This document shows positions 56,461 through 64,000 of a DNA stretch of 64,000 nt, one piece after another. The DNA lies in contig CALKBI010000005.1 in the NCBI GenBank assembly GCA_937990185.1, positions 53,730 to 117,729 on the forward strand, in the 5' to 3' direction. Position numbers and translations under genes: made by a program. The DNA is from an uncultured Neomegalonema sp. (GTDB lineage: Bacteria > Pseudomonadota > Alphaproteobacteria > Rhodobacterales > Rhodobacteraceae). How positions within the stretch are numbered: position 1 is the first letter of the stretch; each line of letters opens with the position of its first letter. The notes below the pieces were generated by a model. The model did no database searches, was not told where the DNA came from, and worked only from the letters and a program-made list of their open reading frames with translations.

Positions 56461-57441
56461 TCAACTCAGTGTCACGCGCCGCTCGCCTGTGACCTCGCCG
56501 TTAAAATTCTTAATCTCGGTATTGAGGTAATGTCTTGCCGTGGGATGATTGCGATCCAACGCACCGATCCGAACCAACAACGCTGCACAGAGCGACTCGC
56601 AGGCGGGGACATGACCGTCTTGGATCTTGAGGCAAAACCCGAGACCCTTCTCGGGATAAATTCCGGTAAAGACTCCATCGGCTCCGGTCTTCACGACTGC
56701 ACGCCCTTCGGTGGCTGTGGTCAGCGCAAGACACGCACGGCCCTCCCCCGACACCAACACGGGATGCGCCGCCATTGCCGCCACCAAACGTCCCGCTGCC
56801 GCACCGCGCACTGGCCCCAATGTATCCGGCGCAGCAAACCGTGCCATCGCACCCGCAAGCCCCTTTAGAGACGCTGCATAATTCGGAGCCGAACATCCGT
56901 CCGTGCCATAGACCAAAGGAGCCTGCGTATCCGTCACTTCGGCAAAGGCCGCTTGTATTGCTTTTTGCACAGGCTCATCGGGTAAAAGATAACCCGAGGG
57001 ATCAGCCCCGAGGTGTAAGGCGAGCGTCAAAAATCCTGTATGTTTGCCGGAACAATTATTCAGCAGCCGCGTCGCTGTTCTGTCTATGGCTTTGACTGCC
57101 GGATCACGTGGAGGCTGTGGCCCGCACAGCAAATGATCAGGTGAGAGCTTTACCGACGAGAGCCACGCCGCCACCGCATCCGTATGAACCGCCGCACCCT
57201 GATGGGATGCACAAGCAAGCGCGAGATGCTGATCGCCAAGGCCCATCGCATCCGCCGCGCCGGTTTCCAATAAAGGCAACGCCTGAATCATCTTAATCGC
57301 AGATCGGGGCAGGATGGCCGTATCAATATCCCCCCATGCTTCAACGATAGAGCCGGACGCTGTACAAATTGCAGCGGCAGCATGATGGCGGTTTTCAACA
57401 ATGGGTCCGCGTGTGGTTTCGACAAGAATGGGGTTGCTCAC
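56461..57441 (-). CDS. Rhizobial-type (class 3) L-asparaginase
   Basis: 326 residues. Matches the AnsA family of Rhizobium etli and not the E. coli asparaginases: LPRSAIKMIQALPLLETGAAD, LALACASHQG with the Ser, RLLNNCSGKHTGFLTLALHLG, YGTDGCSAPNYAASLKGLAGAMARFA and GTKTGADGVFTGIYPEKGLGFCLKI-type segments with Lys and Cys near the active site. It hydrolyses asparagine to aspartate and ammonia. It diverges from a 44-residue membrane protein gene and converges on nothing close. Confidence 0.9.
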   Translation of the reverse strand: MSNPILVETTRGPIVENRHHAAAAICTASGSIVEAWGDIDTAILPRSAIKMIQALPLLETGAADAMGLGDQHLALACASHQGAAVHTDAVAAWLSSVKLSPDHLLCGPQPPRDPAVKAIDRTATRLLNNCSGKHTGFLTLALHLGADPSGYLLPDEPVQKAIQAAFAEVTDTQAPLVYGTDGCSAPNYAASLKGLAGAMARFAAPDTLGPVRGAAAGRLVAAMAAHPVLVSGEGRACLALTTATEGRAVVKTGADGVFTGIYPEKGLGFCLKIQDGHVPACESLCAALLVRIGALDRNHPTARHYLNTEIKNFNGEVTGERRVTLS

Positions 57442-57513
57442 AAATACTCTCTAATCCGTTTGGGAATGGAACCAATCACCGCTCTCACGGTTCTTCAATC
57501 GAGGAGAACGTCA

Positions 57514-57648
57514 ATGCCTAAACATACAGAATCAAAACGCTCTAAAGATGCCGAGCAATATAACAGCAGTTCTGTATCCGCAGTTTGGATTGTCCTCATC
57601 ACAAGTGTCGCCTTGGCGGGAATCGTGGTTATTGGAACGATTGTCTGA
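57514..57648 (+). CDS. 44-residue single-TM protein
   Basis: A short gene supported by GAGGAGAA 5-6 nt before the ATG. The product has a charged N-terminus (MPKHTESKRSKDAEQYNSS), then one hydrophobic helix (VWIVLITSVALAGIVVIGTIV) to the end. It would be a bitopic or tail-anchored inner-membrane protein, type N-in. It diverges from the asparaginase gene. No family recognised. Confidence 0.6.
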   Translation: MPKHTESKRSKDAEQYNSSSVSAVWIVLITSVALAGIVVIGTIV

Positions 57649-57675
57649 AGGGTTACAGATCATTTCACGCACCGC

Positions 57676-58314
57676 TCAATATAACGGATTCGCAATCCAT
57701 GGTGCATAGACATGTTGCACACTTGGCCTTTGCACAACAGCGTCTGCGATGCGTTTAACATTGGGAAAAGCCTCCACAGCCAGATGCCCTTGAACGGGTC
57801 GCAACCAAGTCGTCAACATGAACAAATAAATATCGGCGGCACTGAAACGGTCTCCGAGAATCCATTCATTGCCGCCAATTTGATCGTCGATAATTTTCCA
57901 CGTTTCATTCAGTCGCCGGTTCCCCCGCCGCTGCGCACTGGGTTCATCACGCGCACTGTCGACAAAACGGTCGGGGTAATAAGTAAGCTGAAAAGCATTC
58001 TGAATTGAGTTGGAAAAATAAACGAGCGTTTGCAGATAAAGCGCACGATGAGGATCATCCACGGCGGGGGCTAAATTTGCTTCGGGGTGTCGGTCGCACA
58101 GAAAGACAGTGATCGCCGCACATTCATACATCGCCCCATCGTCCCAAGCGAGAACAGGAACCCACCCATTCGGATTGATCGCCAATTGCTCCGGCGGGCG
58201 CGGCGTCTCTTTATCAACAACAGTTTCGATCAGCTCATAAGGAGCGCCGATTTCTTCCAGCATCACCCGCACGCCCATAGACGCACTCTTGAGTGCATAG
58301 AAAAGTTTATACAT
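57676..58314 (-). CDS. Glutathione S-transferase
   Basis: 212 residues. Thioredoxin-fold N-domain: MYKLFYALKSASMGVRVMLEEIGAPYELI, the NPNGWVPVLAWDDG cis-Pro loop and YECAAITVFLCDRHPE with the glutathione-binding Glu-Cys in place of Glu-Ser. The helical C-domain ends FSAADIYLFMLTTW. The substrate is not predictable. The start at 58314 fits the family; a TTG 15 bp upstream is in frame. Confidence 0.92.
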   Translation of the reverse strand: MYKLFYALKSASMGVRVMLEEIGAPYELIETVVDKETPRPPEQLAINPNGWVPVLAWDDGAMYECAAITVFLCDRHPEANLAPAVDDPHRALYLQTLVYFSNSIQNAFQLTYYPDRFVDSARDEPSAQRRGNRRLNETWKIIDDQIGGNEWILGDRFSAADIYLFMLTTWLRPVQGHLAVEAFPNVKRIADAVVQRPSVQHVYAPWIANPLY

Positions 58315-58455
58315 GGGCTTGGCTCTCAATAGTGCTACGGGGTCCAGTCACCAAATCGCACACACCCCGCCCCTCGTGTCAAACCCGGAAGAGGAGTGAA
58401 TTACTTTTTAAGTGGCGACGAAGAGGCATTAAAAGCCATCGCAGTCCGCACCATT

Positions 58456-58857
58456 CTAAGAGCTTAGAAATCCTTTTAGCGCAGATGAAGGTGAAACAAC
58501 GTCTCGAATCTCGTGGACCTTCTGAACCTTGGAAAAGACGACTTCGACTGTGCGGTCATTGAAAGAAATAGTCCAAAAACGAGGTTTTAGAGCGCGCCAC
58601 TTAGCAGTACGATCACTGCCCGTTACCTCAGTAAAGTTCCAAGGCGAGACTGGATATCGAGAGGTCATAATTCCATCAACATTGATTGGATTTTTTTCAA
58701 AATAAATTACGTCATAAAATATGAGGATAGCGATACCACCACCCGCAGCAGGCGCTATCTCATAGCTAAGAAACAGATTCTCTCCGTCGAAAAACAGAGC
58801 TGGGTTTTCGACAGTTCCGATCATTGGAAAAGCTTCCTTTGGTATCTTGCTTTCCAT
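58456..58857 (-). CDS. Hypothetical protein (133 aa)
   Basis: No family recognised. AGGAGAG lies 4-5 nt before the ATG. The protein is soluble with a beta-rich pattern (PALFFDGENLFLSYEIAPAAGG, AILIFYDVIYFEK, RFWTISFNDRTVEVVFSKVQKV). No signal peptide or TM. Isolated, downstream of nothing obvious. Confidence 0.7.
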   Translation of the reverse strand: MESKIPKEAFPMIGTVENPALFFDGENLFLSYEIAPAAGGGIAILIFYDVIYFEKNPINVDGIMTSRYPVSPWNFTEVTGSDRTAKWRALKPRFWTISFNDRTVEVVFSKVQKVHEIRDVVSPSSALKGFLSS

Positions 58858-59094
58858 GTGCTCTCCTCTGAGCAGTATTCCTATTTATGAAAATGCCATC
58901 GCCATTTTAGGCGCGAATGGCGTAGTTGGGTCATAGAAGAAGTAAGGTTCAATTGAGAAATTTGCTCATTATTAGCAACGAACCCAGCCATAGCGATAGG
59001 CTATGAAAGGTATAGTCAAACGATATTTCCAATTAGATGACGCTCACGTCATGTTCTTTGTCAACGAAGCAACGAACACCGAAAAGGAAAGATC

Positions 59095-59358
59095 ATGAAA
59101 ACCACCCTCTTCGCCCTCACTCTTGCCGCCGCAACCGCAACGATCTCAGCGCCAAGCTTTGCAATGGACAACCCGGTCAGCAAAAGCCGTGCTTTGATCG
59201 AGCGCGCGCTCGCGTCTCAGGAAACCTCATCCACAGACCGGGTGGCGCCAACGCTGCGCGCAACCACCTTCAACACAAAAAAGCCGGTTGTTCTCGACCG
59301 TTCTGAGACGGCTTTTGACAGACTATTCGGTTTCCGCCACGGCCCGTCAGGTCGGTAA
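59095..59358 (+). CDS. Small secreted protein (87 aa)
   Basis: AAAGGAAAG precedes the ATG. The signal peptide (MKTTLFALTLAAATATISAP, cleavage near SFA/MD, about residue 23) is followed by a short polar region SKSRALIERALASQE and a basic tail RHGPSGR. No family recognised. It is followed by the strong inverted repeats at 59455-59540. Confidence 0.65.
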   Translation: MKTTLFALTLAAATATISAPSFAMDNPVSKSRALIERALASQETSSTDRVAPTLRATTFNTKKPVVLDRSETAFDRLFGFRHGPSGR

Positions 59359-59454
59359 TTCACCGCCACACACTCTTTTAGACGGATATCGAGCGGCTCG
59401 CGTTTACCCTGATCCATCAGGTGCGCGGGCCGTTCAAAACAGCAGAAGCCTCCC

Positions 59455-59540
59455 ACTGTTTGACGGCCCCTCCCGTCAAACAGTTCCAGTCAGCGTTGAA
59501 CACCCCACTCTCCACTCATCGGAGATGCGCTGACTGGAAC
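59455..59540. repeat. Two adjoining perfect inverted repeats
   Basis: First: 12-bp arms 59455-59466 and 59473-59484, loop 6 nt. Second, overlapping by two bases: GTTCCAGTCAGCG (59483-59495) and its complement (59528-59540) around a 32-nt spacer with an inner CTCC/GGAG pair. It lies about 100 bp after the small secreted gene and 65 bp from the PhzF stop. It may be a composite terminator or a structured RNA. Confidence 0.7.
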
Positions 59541-59603
59541 GCTTTCCAATTTATGACATTCAGTAAACTCCGAAGATCCCGCACAATCATGTCGGTCCGA
59601 GCA

Positions 59604-60434
59604 TCAGATATCGACTTCCCCGCGAACCACCGTATGCGTCGCGCCGCCAACCCAAATGGCCCCGCCTTCGCTTGAAATATGGATGCGTCCGGTCCGATCC
59701 ATCGCTGTCCCTTGTGCAGCGATATAGTGAGATGGCGCAACACCCGCCCCGATCAGCCATTGTGCAACACTCGCATTCAAGCTGCCGGTCACAGGGTCTT
59801 CGGCACGAAGGCTCGGCATAAAGGCCCGCAACTCAAACTGAGTCTCATCACCCGGCTTCCCCGGCGCAACAACACCAAGTTCAAGCGTCCCAAGCGCATC
59901 GTAATCCGGCGTAATCGACAGCAACTCTTCGCGGCTTTCCAACATCGCACCAACCCAACCCGGACCATTGTCAATCCATTGAGCGCGCATTATCGCCTCA
60001 GGGCAGACCCGCAAACCAGCAGCAATCTTCGCCAAATCCTCATCTGAAACCGCATCATCCCGCATTAGCGGCGGTGCAGCAAATGCAAGCGGCCCGTCCT
60101 CTTTCCGGACGCGAATCAATCCCGCATCACATTCCTGCACGACATCGGACCCTTTCGGTTGTCCCCCCGCTTGCAACCAAGCATGGCACGATCCCAAAGT
60201 CGGATGCCCTGCAAAGGGTAATTCTTCTGCGGGTGTAAAGATCCGAACCCGATAATCTGCTTCAGGGTCAACCGGCTCCAACAAGAAAGTCGACTCCGAC
60301 AAGTTCATCCATTTCGTGAAGTTCTGCATCTCATCCGCGCTCAGACCATCCGCACCGAGAACCACCGCGACCGGATTTCCTTTGCAAGATTGTTCGGAGA
60401 AAACATCTACCTGTTGAAAATCACGTCGTGCCAT
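59604..60434 (-). CDS. PhzF-family isomerase
   Basis: 276 residues. The PhzF fold has two alpha/beta halves: QVDVFSEQSCKGNPVAVVLGADGL, MNLSESTFLL with the catalytic Glu, YRVRIFTPAEELPFAGHPTLGSCHAWL, then in the second half EDPVTGSLNASVAQWLIGAG and the AQGTAMDRTGRI strand. PhzF members isomerise or epimerise small acids; no phenazine genes are near, so it is a general PhzF/DapF-like enzyme. The start at 60434 has AGGAG 9 nt upstream. Confidence 0.92.
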   Translation of the reverse strand: MARRDFQQVDVFSEQSCKGNPVAVVLGADGLSADEMQNFTKWMNLSESTFLLEPVDPEADYRVRIFTPAEELPFAGHPTLGSCHAWLQAGGQPKGSDVVQECDAGLIRVRKEDGPLAFAAPPLMRDDAVSDEDLAKIAAGLRVCPEAIMRAQWIDNGPGWVGAMLESREELLSITPDYDALGTLELGVVAPGKPGDETQFELRAFMPSLRAEDPVTGSLNASVAQWLIGAGVAPSHYIAAQGTAMDRTGRIHISSEGGAIWVGGATHTVVRGEVDI

Positions 60435-60505
60435 TCCCGAAGCTCCTATGTCATCGCGCAATCGAGTCTTTGCCAAATCAGCTTGCTTTGTCGCATACTA
60501 ATCTC

Positions 60506-60769
60506 ATGACAAAAGATACCCAAGCAGAAGACGCCCAAGCGCGGCTCGATCAATTACGCCACGAGGCAGGCGGCGCATTAACAGGGCGCGAAGTGCGAAA
60601 GCGTCATGGCCTCGATCCGAACGACACCTCCGACGACCCGCCCCTCGATTGGAGCGCGACGCCGCTGAACATCACATTGCAGATTCTCGCCGTCGCGCTG
60701 TTTATTGCCGTCGTGTGGTTCATCATCACCTCATTCTTCGGCGGCTTTAGCGAAGTGCTCTCTCGGTGA
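60506..60769 (+). CDS. Small membrane protein (87 aa)
   Basis: N-terminal soluble part rich in Asp/Ala/Gln (MTKDTQAEDAQARLDQL, then GALTGREVRKRHGLDP), then one TM helix (ITLQILAVALFIAVVWFIIT) near the C-terminus. GTGA overlap with the YcgN gene shows coupling. No ribosome site was seen before the ATG. Unknown function, but placed in a conserved-looking pair with YcgN. Confidence 0.7.
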   Translation: MTKDTQAEDAQARLDQLRHEAGGALTGREVRKRHGLDPNDTSDDPPLDWSATPLNITLQILAVALFIAVVWFIITSFFGGFSEVLSR

Positions 60770-61215
60770 GCAAAGGCAAAAAGTTCTGGCAGACCGTTCC
60801 CCTCGCCGAAATGAGCAAAGATCAATGGGAGTCGCTCTGCGATGGCTGCGGTAAATGTTGCCTGCTCAAGCTGGAAGATGAAGACGACGGCACGCTGACC
60901 TACACCAATATCGCCTGCCGCCTATTCGACGACAGCACATGCCGGTGCATGAATTACGCGTTGCGAAAAATGATGGTGGAGGGCTGCATCCTTCTCACGC
61001 CCGAGACATTGCCCGATACGCAAAAGTGGTTGCCGAAAACCTGCGCTTACCGCCTGATTGCCGAAGGCAAACCCCTCGAAGCATGGCATCCTTTGATTTC
61101 AGGATCGCCCGAGACGGTTCACTCCGCGGGCATTTCCATGCAGAGCGCGACCGTACCGGAATATGAAGTCAGTGAAGAAGACTGGTACGATCACGCCATC
61201 GATGAAGAAGTTTAG
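60766..61215 (+). CDS. YcgN-family cysteine-cluster protein (UPF0260)
   Basis: 149 residues from a GTG inside the upstream stop (GTGA). Clustered Cys: LCDGCGKCCLLKLEDED (about residues 25-41), IACRLFDDSTCRCMNY and KTCAYR, the YcgN/YkgJ-type pattern expected to bind a metal or Fe-S cluster. WLPKTCAYRLIAEGKPLEAWHPLISG is the family C-core. The exact role is unknown. Confidence 0.9.
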   Translation: MSKGKKFWQTVPLAEMSKDQWESLCDGCGKCCLLKLEDEDDGTLTYTNIACRLFDDSTCRCMNYALRKMMVEGCILLTPETLPDTQKWLPKTCAYRLIAEGKPLEAWHPLISGSPETVHSAGISMQSATVPEYEVSEEDWYDHAIDEEV

Positions 61216-61219
61216 CGCC

Positions 61220-61651
61220 TCAACCGACCGCATCCGCGCCGATGGCCGCGAGCATTGCCTTGCACACTTCAATATCCTGCTCACTCGCACCCGAGCCAAC
61301 ACCGACCGCCCCGGCCAGTTGATCCTCGATTTTCACCGGCATTCCGCCCGGCAGATTGGTCACAGCATTGCCGGTAGCCGCCGACAGTTTCGCCGCAAAA
61401 TCTTCCGGCATTCCGCCTGTCGCCGCTCCGGTAGAGGCCGAGGTCCGCGCCTTTGATCTCGCAGAACGCAAGCTGAGGTATTTCGATCCCGTCATACGCA
61501 AGCTGCCCATAACTTCGCCGGACGCATCGACGACGACAAGGCATTGAGGTTGCCCCATCTCAGTCGCTTTCGCGGCCCCGTTTTGCAACATGGCAAGAAC
61601 CGCATCATGGGTGAGAATCGGGCGGCTATCGAACATTGGTGAATTCGTCAT
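61220..61651 (-). CDS. GlcG/HbpS-family heme-degrading or -binding protein
   Basis: 143 residues. The family pattern CLVVVDASGEVMGSLRMTGSKYLSLRSARSKARTSASTG and the GGMPVKIEDQLAGAVGVGSGASEQDIEVCKAMLAAI core are clear. HbpS-like proteins bind heme or act in glycolate-type operons; the residues needed for heme binding cannot be confirmed here. It converges on YcgN and is downstream of the DUF2269 gene. Confidence 0.85.
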   Translation of the reverse strand: MTNSPMFDSRPILTHDAVLAMLQNGAAKATEMGQPQCLVVVDASGEVMGSLRMTGSKYLSLRSARSKARTSASTGAATGGMPEDFAAKLSAATGNAVTNLPGGMPVKIEDQLAGAVGVGSGASEQDIEVCKAMLAAIGADAVG

Positions 61652-61715
61652 CTAAGTATCCTGTATCACGGCTTGAGTTTTAATTCGCCGGACCCTAATC
61701 CCTGAAACTCAGATG

Positions 61716-62192
61716 TCAAAAACTGATCTCGGGACGGGCAATCATCAACCATAAAATGATCATCACACCAAAGAAAGCCGGAAAGCCGCTGACAAACCAC
61801 CCCCGGAACAACTGATTATACCGCTCCGGTAGGGGCGCACCTGTTTGAACCGCCTCGCGCGCAAGATCGCGCATTTGATGCTGCATCCACACCACCGGAA
61901 GCCAAAACAACCCGACCCCAACGTAAAGGCACAGCGACAGGACAATCCAGCCTTCGCTCATTTCCCAGCCAATCTCTCGGGCGAGCAAGTATCCGGTGAC
62001 AGGCTGAGCAATCACAGCGCTTGCAGTGAAAATCCAATCAGCAATCACAACAACCGAAGCCGTATGCGCAATCAGCACTGCATCATGAGTCCGATGCGCC
62101 ATCATCATAAAGAACGCGATACCTGCCCCCGTCCCCAATAGAACGGTCGCTCCGACAATATGCGCCCAGCGCAACAGGTCGACCCACTCCAT
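61716..62192 (-). CDS. DUF2269 membrane protein
   Basis: 158 residues, four TM helices. The N-terminal WVDLLRWAHIVGATVLLGTGAGIAFFMM and the FWLPVVWMQHQMRDLA and GFPAFFGVMIILWLMI segments match DUF2269. His residues in helices 1 and 2 are conserved in the family. The start shares one base with the stop of the upstream SDR gene (TGATG), so they are coupled. Confidence 0.85.
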   Translation of the reverse strand: MEWVDLLRWAHIVGATVLLGTGAGIAFFMMMAHRTHDAVLIAHTASVVVIADWIFTASAVIAQPVTGYLLAREIGWEMSEGWIVLSLCLYVGVGLFWLPVVWMQHQMRDLAREAVQTGAPLPERYNQLFRGWFVSGFPAFFGVMIILWLMIARPEISF

Positions 62193-63469
62193 CAGCGCTC
62201 TTCCGCAAGCGATGCAACGATCAACGCAAGGCCGATACCGGGCAACACTTTCACGAACACGCCCAAAGGGTCAGCCCAGAGATGCGGCGTCAGGATTGTG
62301 CCGCCCATCAGGTATCCGCAAGATACAGCGATTGCAGCAAAACACGCGAGGCGCAGCCATCGCCTGAACATCAAGGCCGCGCCGATGGCAATATCAACAA
62401 CACCGCCGCCAATCACCGCACTCCATGCAGCGCTCGGTGGCAAACTATCACCAAGCACAGCAACCGCCGCTTCGGATTGCCAAATCCCGATAATACCGGA
62501 CGCAAGCCAAAACAGCGACAGGACCGCAACCAAAACCGGAAACAAAAGCGTCGCCCGCGCAAAAACCCGCTCTTGTAAACTCGACGGCAAGCCCGCCAGC
62601 GTTTCAGGCAAGGCTTTCAACGGCACACCACTTGTACCGCTCCCTGTGACATTGGCCTCCAGCACTTTGAGCGCACTCGTCCGCAAAGGCGACCGCCACC
62701 CGAACCACCCCGCACAATCAGCAAGTTTTGCCACTCCATATCCAAGCCAACGCGGAAGGCGCAGTATCGCACGCGCAGGCTCAAACCCGAGCCATGTGCG
62801 AACAAGCCCCACCGTCTCTTCCAATGAACGCGGCGTGTCTTCCATCAAATCGAGATCAGTCGCGATATGCTCCCCTTCAATCGCAGCAGTCACCGCACCG
62901 GCGACATCATCAACCGCCACAGTCTGAATCTGCGCGTCCGCCATAACAACCGGTTGCACAATCGGAAAAGCCGCAAGCATTCGCAATAAGCTGGAACCAC
63001 CATAAGCAGATGGACCAATGACCACACCGGGGCGAAAGATCGTCCAATCCAATGTGCTGTATTTCAACGCGGCATCGGCCTCACCTTTACTGCTGTAGAA
63101 CAACGTATCAGAGTCAGGCGTCGCACCGGGAGCTGATATTTGCACAAACCGCCGCACACCTTGCGCCTCACACGCGGCAATCAACACGCGGATGGCATCG
63201 CGTTGCAAAGCAACGATGCTGTCTTTTGCCCCGTCTTGCAGCGCACCTGATGCATTAACCACCGCATCAATACCCGCCAGATGCGCCGTCCAATCACTTG
63301 CATGAGTCAAGCGCGCAATATCGGATTCAATCCAATCGGCATCCGGCAGGTGCGACCGACCTAAACTCTGCGAGCGCGCCAATCCGGTGACCTGATGCCC
63401 CGCCGCCATCAGCGCTATGGATATCGGCAATCCGATCAACCCATAAGCACCGAGGACAAGAACACGCAT
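62192..63469 (-). CDS. NAD(P)-binding SDR protein fused to a DoxX-like domain
   Basis: 425 residues. The N-terminal NmrA/atypical SDR domain has MRVLVLGAYGLIGLPISIALMAAGH with GxxGxxG, then GIDAVVNASGALQ, RFVQISAPGA and FYSSKGEADAAL with Ser/Tyr/Lys-like residues. The C-terminal part (about residues 290-425) has four TM helices of the DoxX-like type (ARATLLFPVLVAVLSLFWLASG, AVIGGGVVDIAIGAALMFRR). It lies between cobM and the DUF2269 gene, joined by a TGATATG junction upstream and a TGATG overlap downstream. The link to cobalamin synthesis is only by position. Confidence 0.88.
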   Translation of the reverse strand: MRVLVLGAYGLIGLPISIALMAAGHQVTGLARSQSLGRSHLPDADWIESDIARLTHASDWTAHLAGIDAVVNASGALQDGAKDSIVALQRDAIRVLIAACEAQGVRRFVQISAPGATPDSDTLFYSSKGEADAALKYSTLDWTIFRPGVVIGPSAYGGSSLLRMLAAFPIVQPVVMADAQIQTVAVDDVAGAVTAAIEGEHIATDLDLMEDTPRSLEETVGLVRTWLGFEPARAILRLPRWLGYGVAKLADCAGWFGWRSPLRTSALKVLEANVTGSGTSGVPLKALPETLAGLPSSLQERVFARATLLFPVLVAVLSLFWLASGIIGIWQSEAAVAVLGDSLPPSAAWSAVIGGGVVDIAIGAALMFRRWLRLACFAAIAVSCGYLMGGTILTPHLWADPLGVFVKVLPGIGLALIVASLAEER

Positions 63470-63470
63470 A

Positions 63471-64000
63471 TCAGACTTTCGCTTTTACCTTTGGCCGCAA
63501 CACATGCGGCTGGCTTGCATCGTAGAGCGCACTGTCACGGAAATCGACCTCTTGCAAAGCGGGGCCAATAAGAATGAGCGCGGTGCGTGTGATCTTTTCT
63601 GCGCGTACTTTCTCGCGAATATTCGACAGCGTGCCCTCGATGAACATCTCATCGGGCCATCCGACACGGTAAGCAACAATCACCGGACAATCTTCGCCGT
63701 AATAAGGGCCAAGCGTCCGCTCGATCTCGCGCAGGTTCCGAATGGAAAGATGGATCGCCAATGTCGCGCCGGTCTTACCCAATGTGTCGAGGTCTTCACC
63801 GGGAGGCATCGCGCTTGCCTTGCCTGCGGTGCGCGTCAGGATCACGGTTTGCGCCACTTCAGGAATGGTCAACTCCCGCCCGAGCGCCGCAGCCGCAGCC
63901 GCATACGCCGAGACACCGGGCGTCACATCATAAGGAATGCCAAGCGCTTTCAAGCGCCGAATTTGTTCAGCAATCGCACCATACAGCGACGGGTCGCCCG
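63471..64000 (-). CDS. cobM: Precorrin-4 C11-methyltransferase CobM, 3' part
   Basis: The gene runs off the right edge; its start lies beyond the window. On the minus strand it begins with GDPSLYGAIAEQIRRLKALGIPYDVTPGVSA, the tetrapyrrole methylase core of CobM. TIPEVAQTVILTRTAGKASAMPPGEDL and VIVAYRVGWPDEMFIEGTL are specific for precorrin-4 methylation. It adds the C11 methyl group in the aerobic or anaerobic vitamin B12 pathway. It is followed by the SDR-DoxX gene one base after its stop. Confidence 0.93.
   Translation of the reverse strand, partial: GDPSLYGAIAEQIRRLKALGIPYDVTPGVSAYAAAAAALGRELTIPEVAQTVILTRTAGKASAMPPGEDLDTLGKTGATLAIHLSIRNLREIERTLGPYYGEDCPVIVAYRVGWPDEMFIEGTLSNIREKVRAEKITRTALILIGPALQEVDFRDSALYDASQPHVLRPKVKAKV

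Noticed and set aside
59604..60434. PhzF as evidence for a phenazine cluster
   Set aside because: No other phz genes in the window. PhzF-fold isomerases are widespread outside phenazine synthesis.
60428..60505. N-terminal extension of the small membrane protein before YcgN
   Set aside because: The extension overlaps the divergent PhzF start region and adds no conserved sequence; the Met at 60506 gives a normal-looking protein.

Overview
The window looks like a chromosomal segment of a free-living alphaproteobacterium. The best guess is a marine Hyphomonadaceae/Maricaulales-type organism. This rests on gene content and style: an alphaproteobacterial glycerol ABC importer (glpSTPQU-V) instead of GlpF, a dnaN-recF-gyrB block, a short QueF, a rhizobial-type asparaginase, a rickettsial 17-kDa-antigen-like lipoprotein and many small secreted repeat proteins. 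It is inference, not a phylogenetic result. No rRNA genes or CRISPR arrays were seen. Two tRNA genes are present: Gln(TTG) on the minus strand and Asp(GTC) on the plus strand.

Layout. 1-7,100: the 3' part of hemW, an M24 peptidase-like hydrolase, a secreted V/T-rich repeat protein, phoX with a possible Pho box, and serS. 7,260-15,190: a minus-strand replication/repair block, dnaN-ubiG-recF-acyl-CoA ligase-LysE exporter-gyrB. 15,300-16,460: queF facing a queuosine-precursor transporter. 16,500-25,100: GNAT enzyme plus lipoprotein nuclease, a small HTH-like protein among perfect inverted repeats, tRNA-Gln, recR, a tandem-CAP protein, chaC, REP-like palindromes and glnE. 25,300-28,640: an A+T-richer accessory patch beside tRNA-Asp. 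It holds a frameshifted tyrosine-recombinase remnant, then a tight four-gene operon: a 57-residue signal-peptide protein with a PEP-CTERM-like tail, an exosortase-like transpeptidase, a single-TM periplasmic protein and a fatty-acid-hydroxylase/sterol-desaturase-type enzyme. A possible IS remnant follows. 28,685-34,745: HDAC-like amidohydrolase, fabI, a Sel1-repeat protein, a glycine-zipper lipoprotein, pdxH and a renalase-like oxidase.

34,760-44,790 is a glycerol regulon. glpR-glpD-glpK run left and glpV-glpS-glpT-glpP-glpQ-glpU run right, with GlpR-operator-like sites between them. A perfect hairpin follows glpV and a strong terminator follows glpU. 44,789-50,656: an epimerase, a DUF547 protein, and three neighbouring secreted low-complexity repeat proteins, one built on an exact 84-bp tandem repeat. 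51,051-55,960: dnaK-dnaJ with a terminator between them and a candidate heat-shock promoter, then alkB, hisI and an Fe-S scaffold protein. 56,046-64,000: cytochrome c, asparaginase, GST, small proteins, PhzF, YcgN, a GlcG-like protein, a DUF2269 membrane protein, an SDR-DoxX fusion and the 3' part of cobM.

The most unusual system is the exosortase mini-operon at 25,976-28,303. Its only visible substrate is encoded immediately upstream and is so short that processing would leave a peptide of only about ten residues. A lipid-modifying enzyme is translationally coupled downstream. The next most interesting items are the paired extracytoplasmic repeat proteins that share a C-terminal helical domain, and the integrase remnant that may explain how the exosortase patch arrived.
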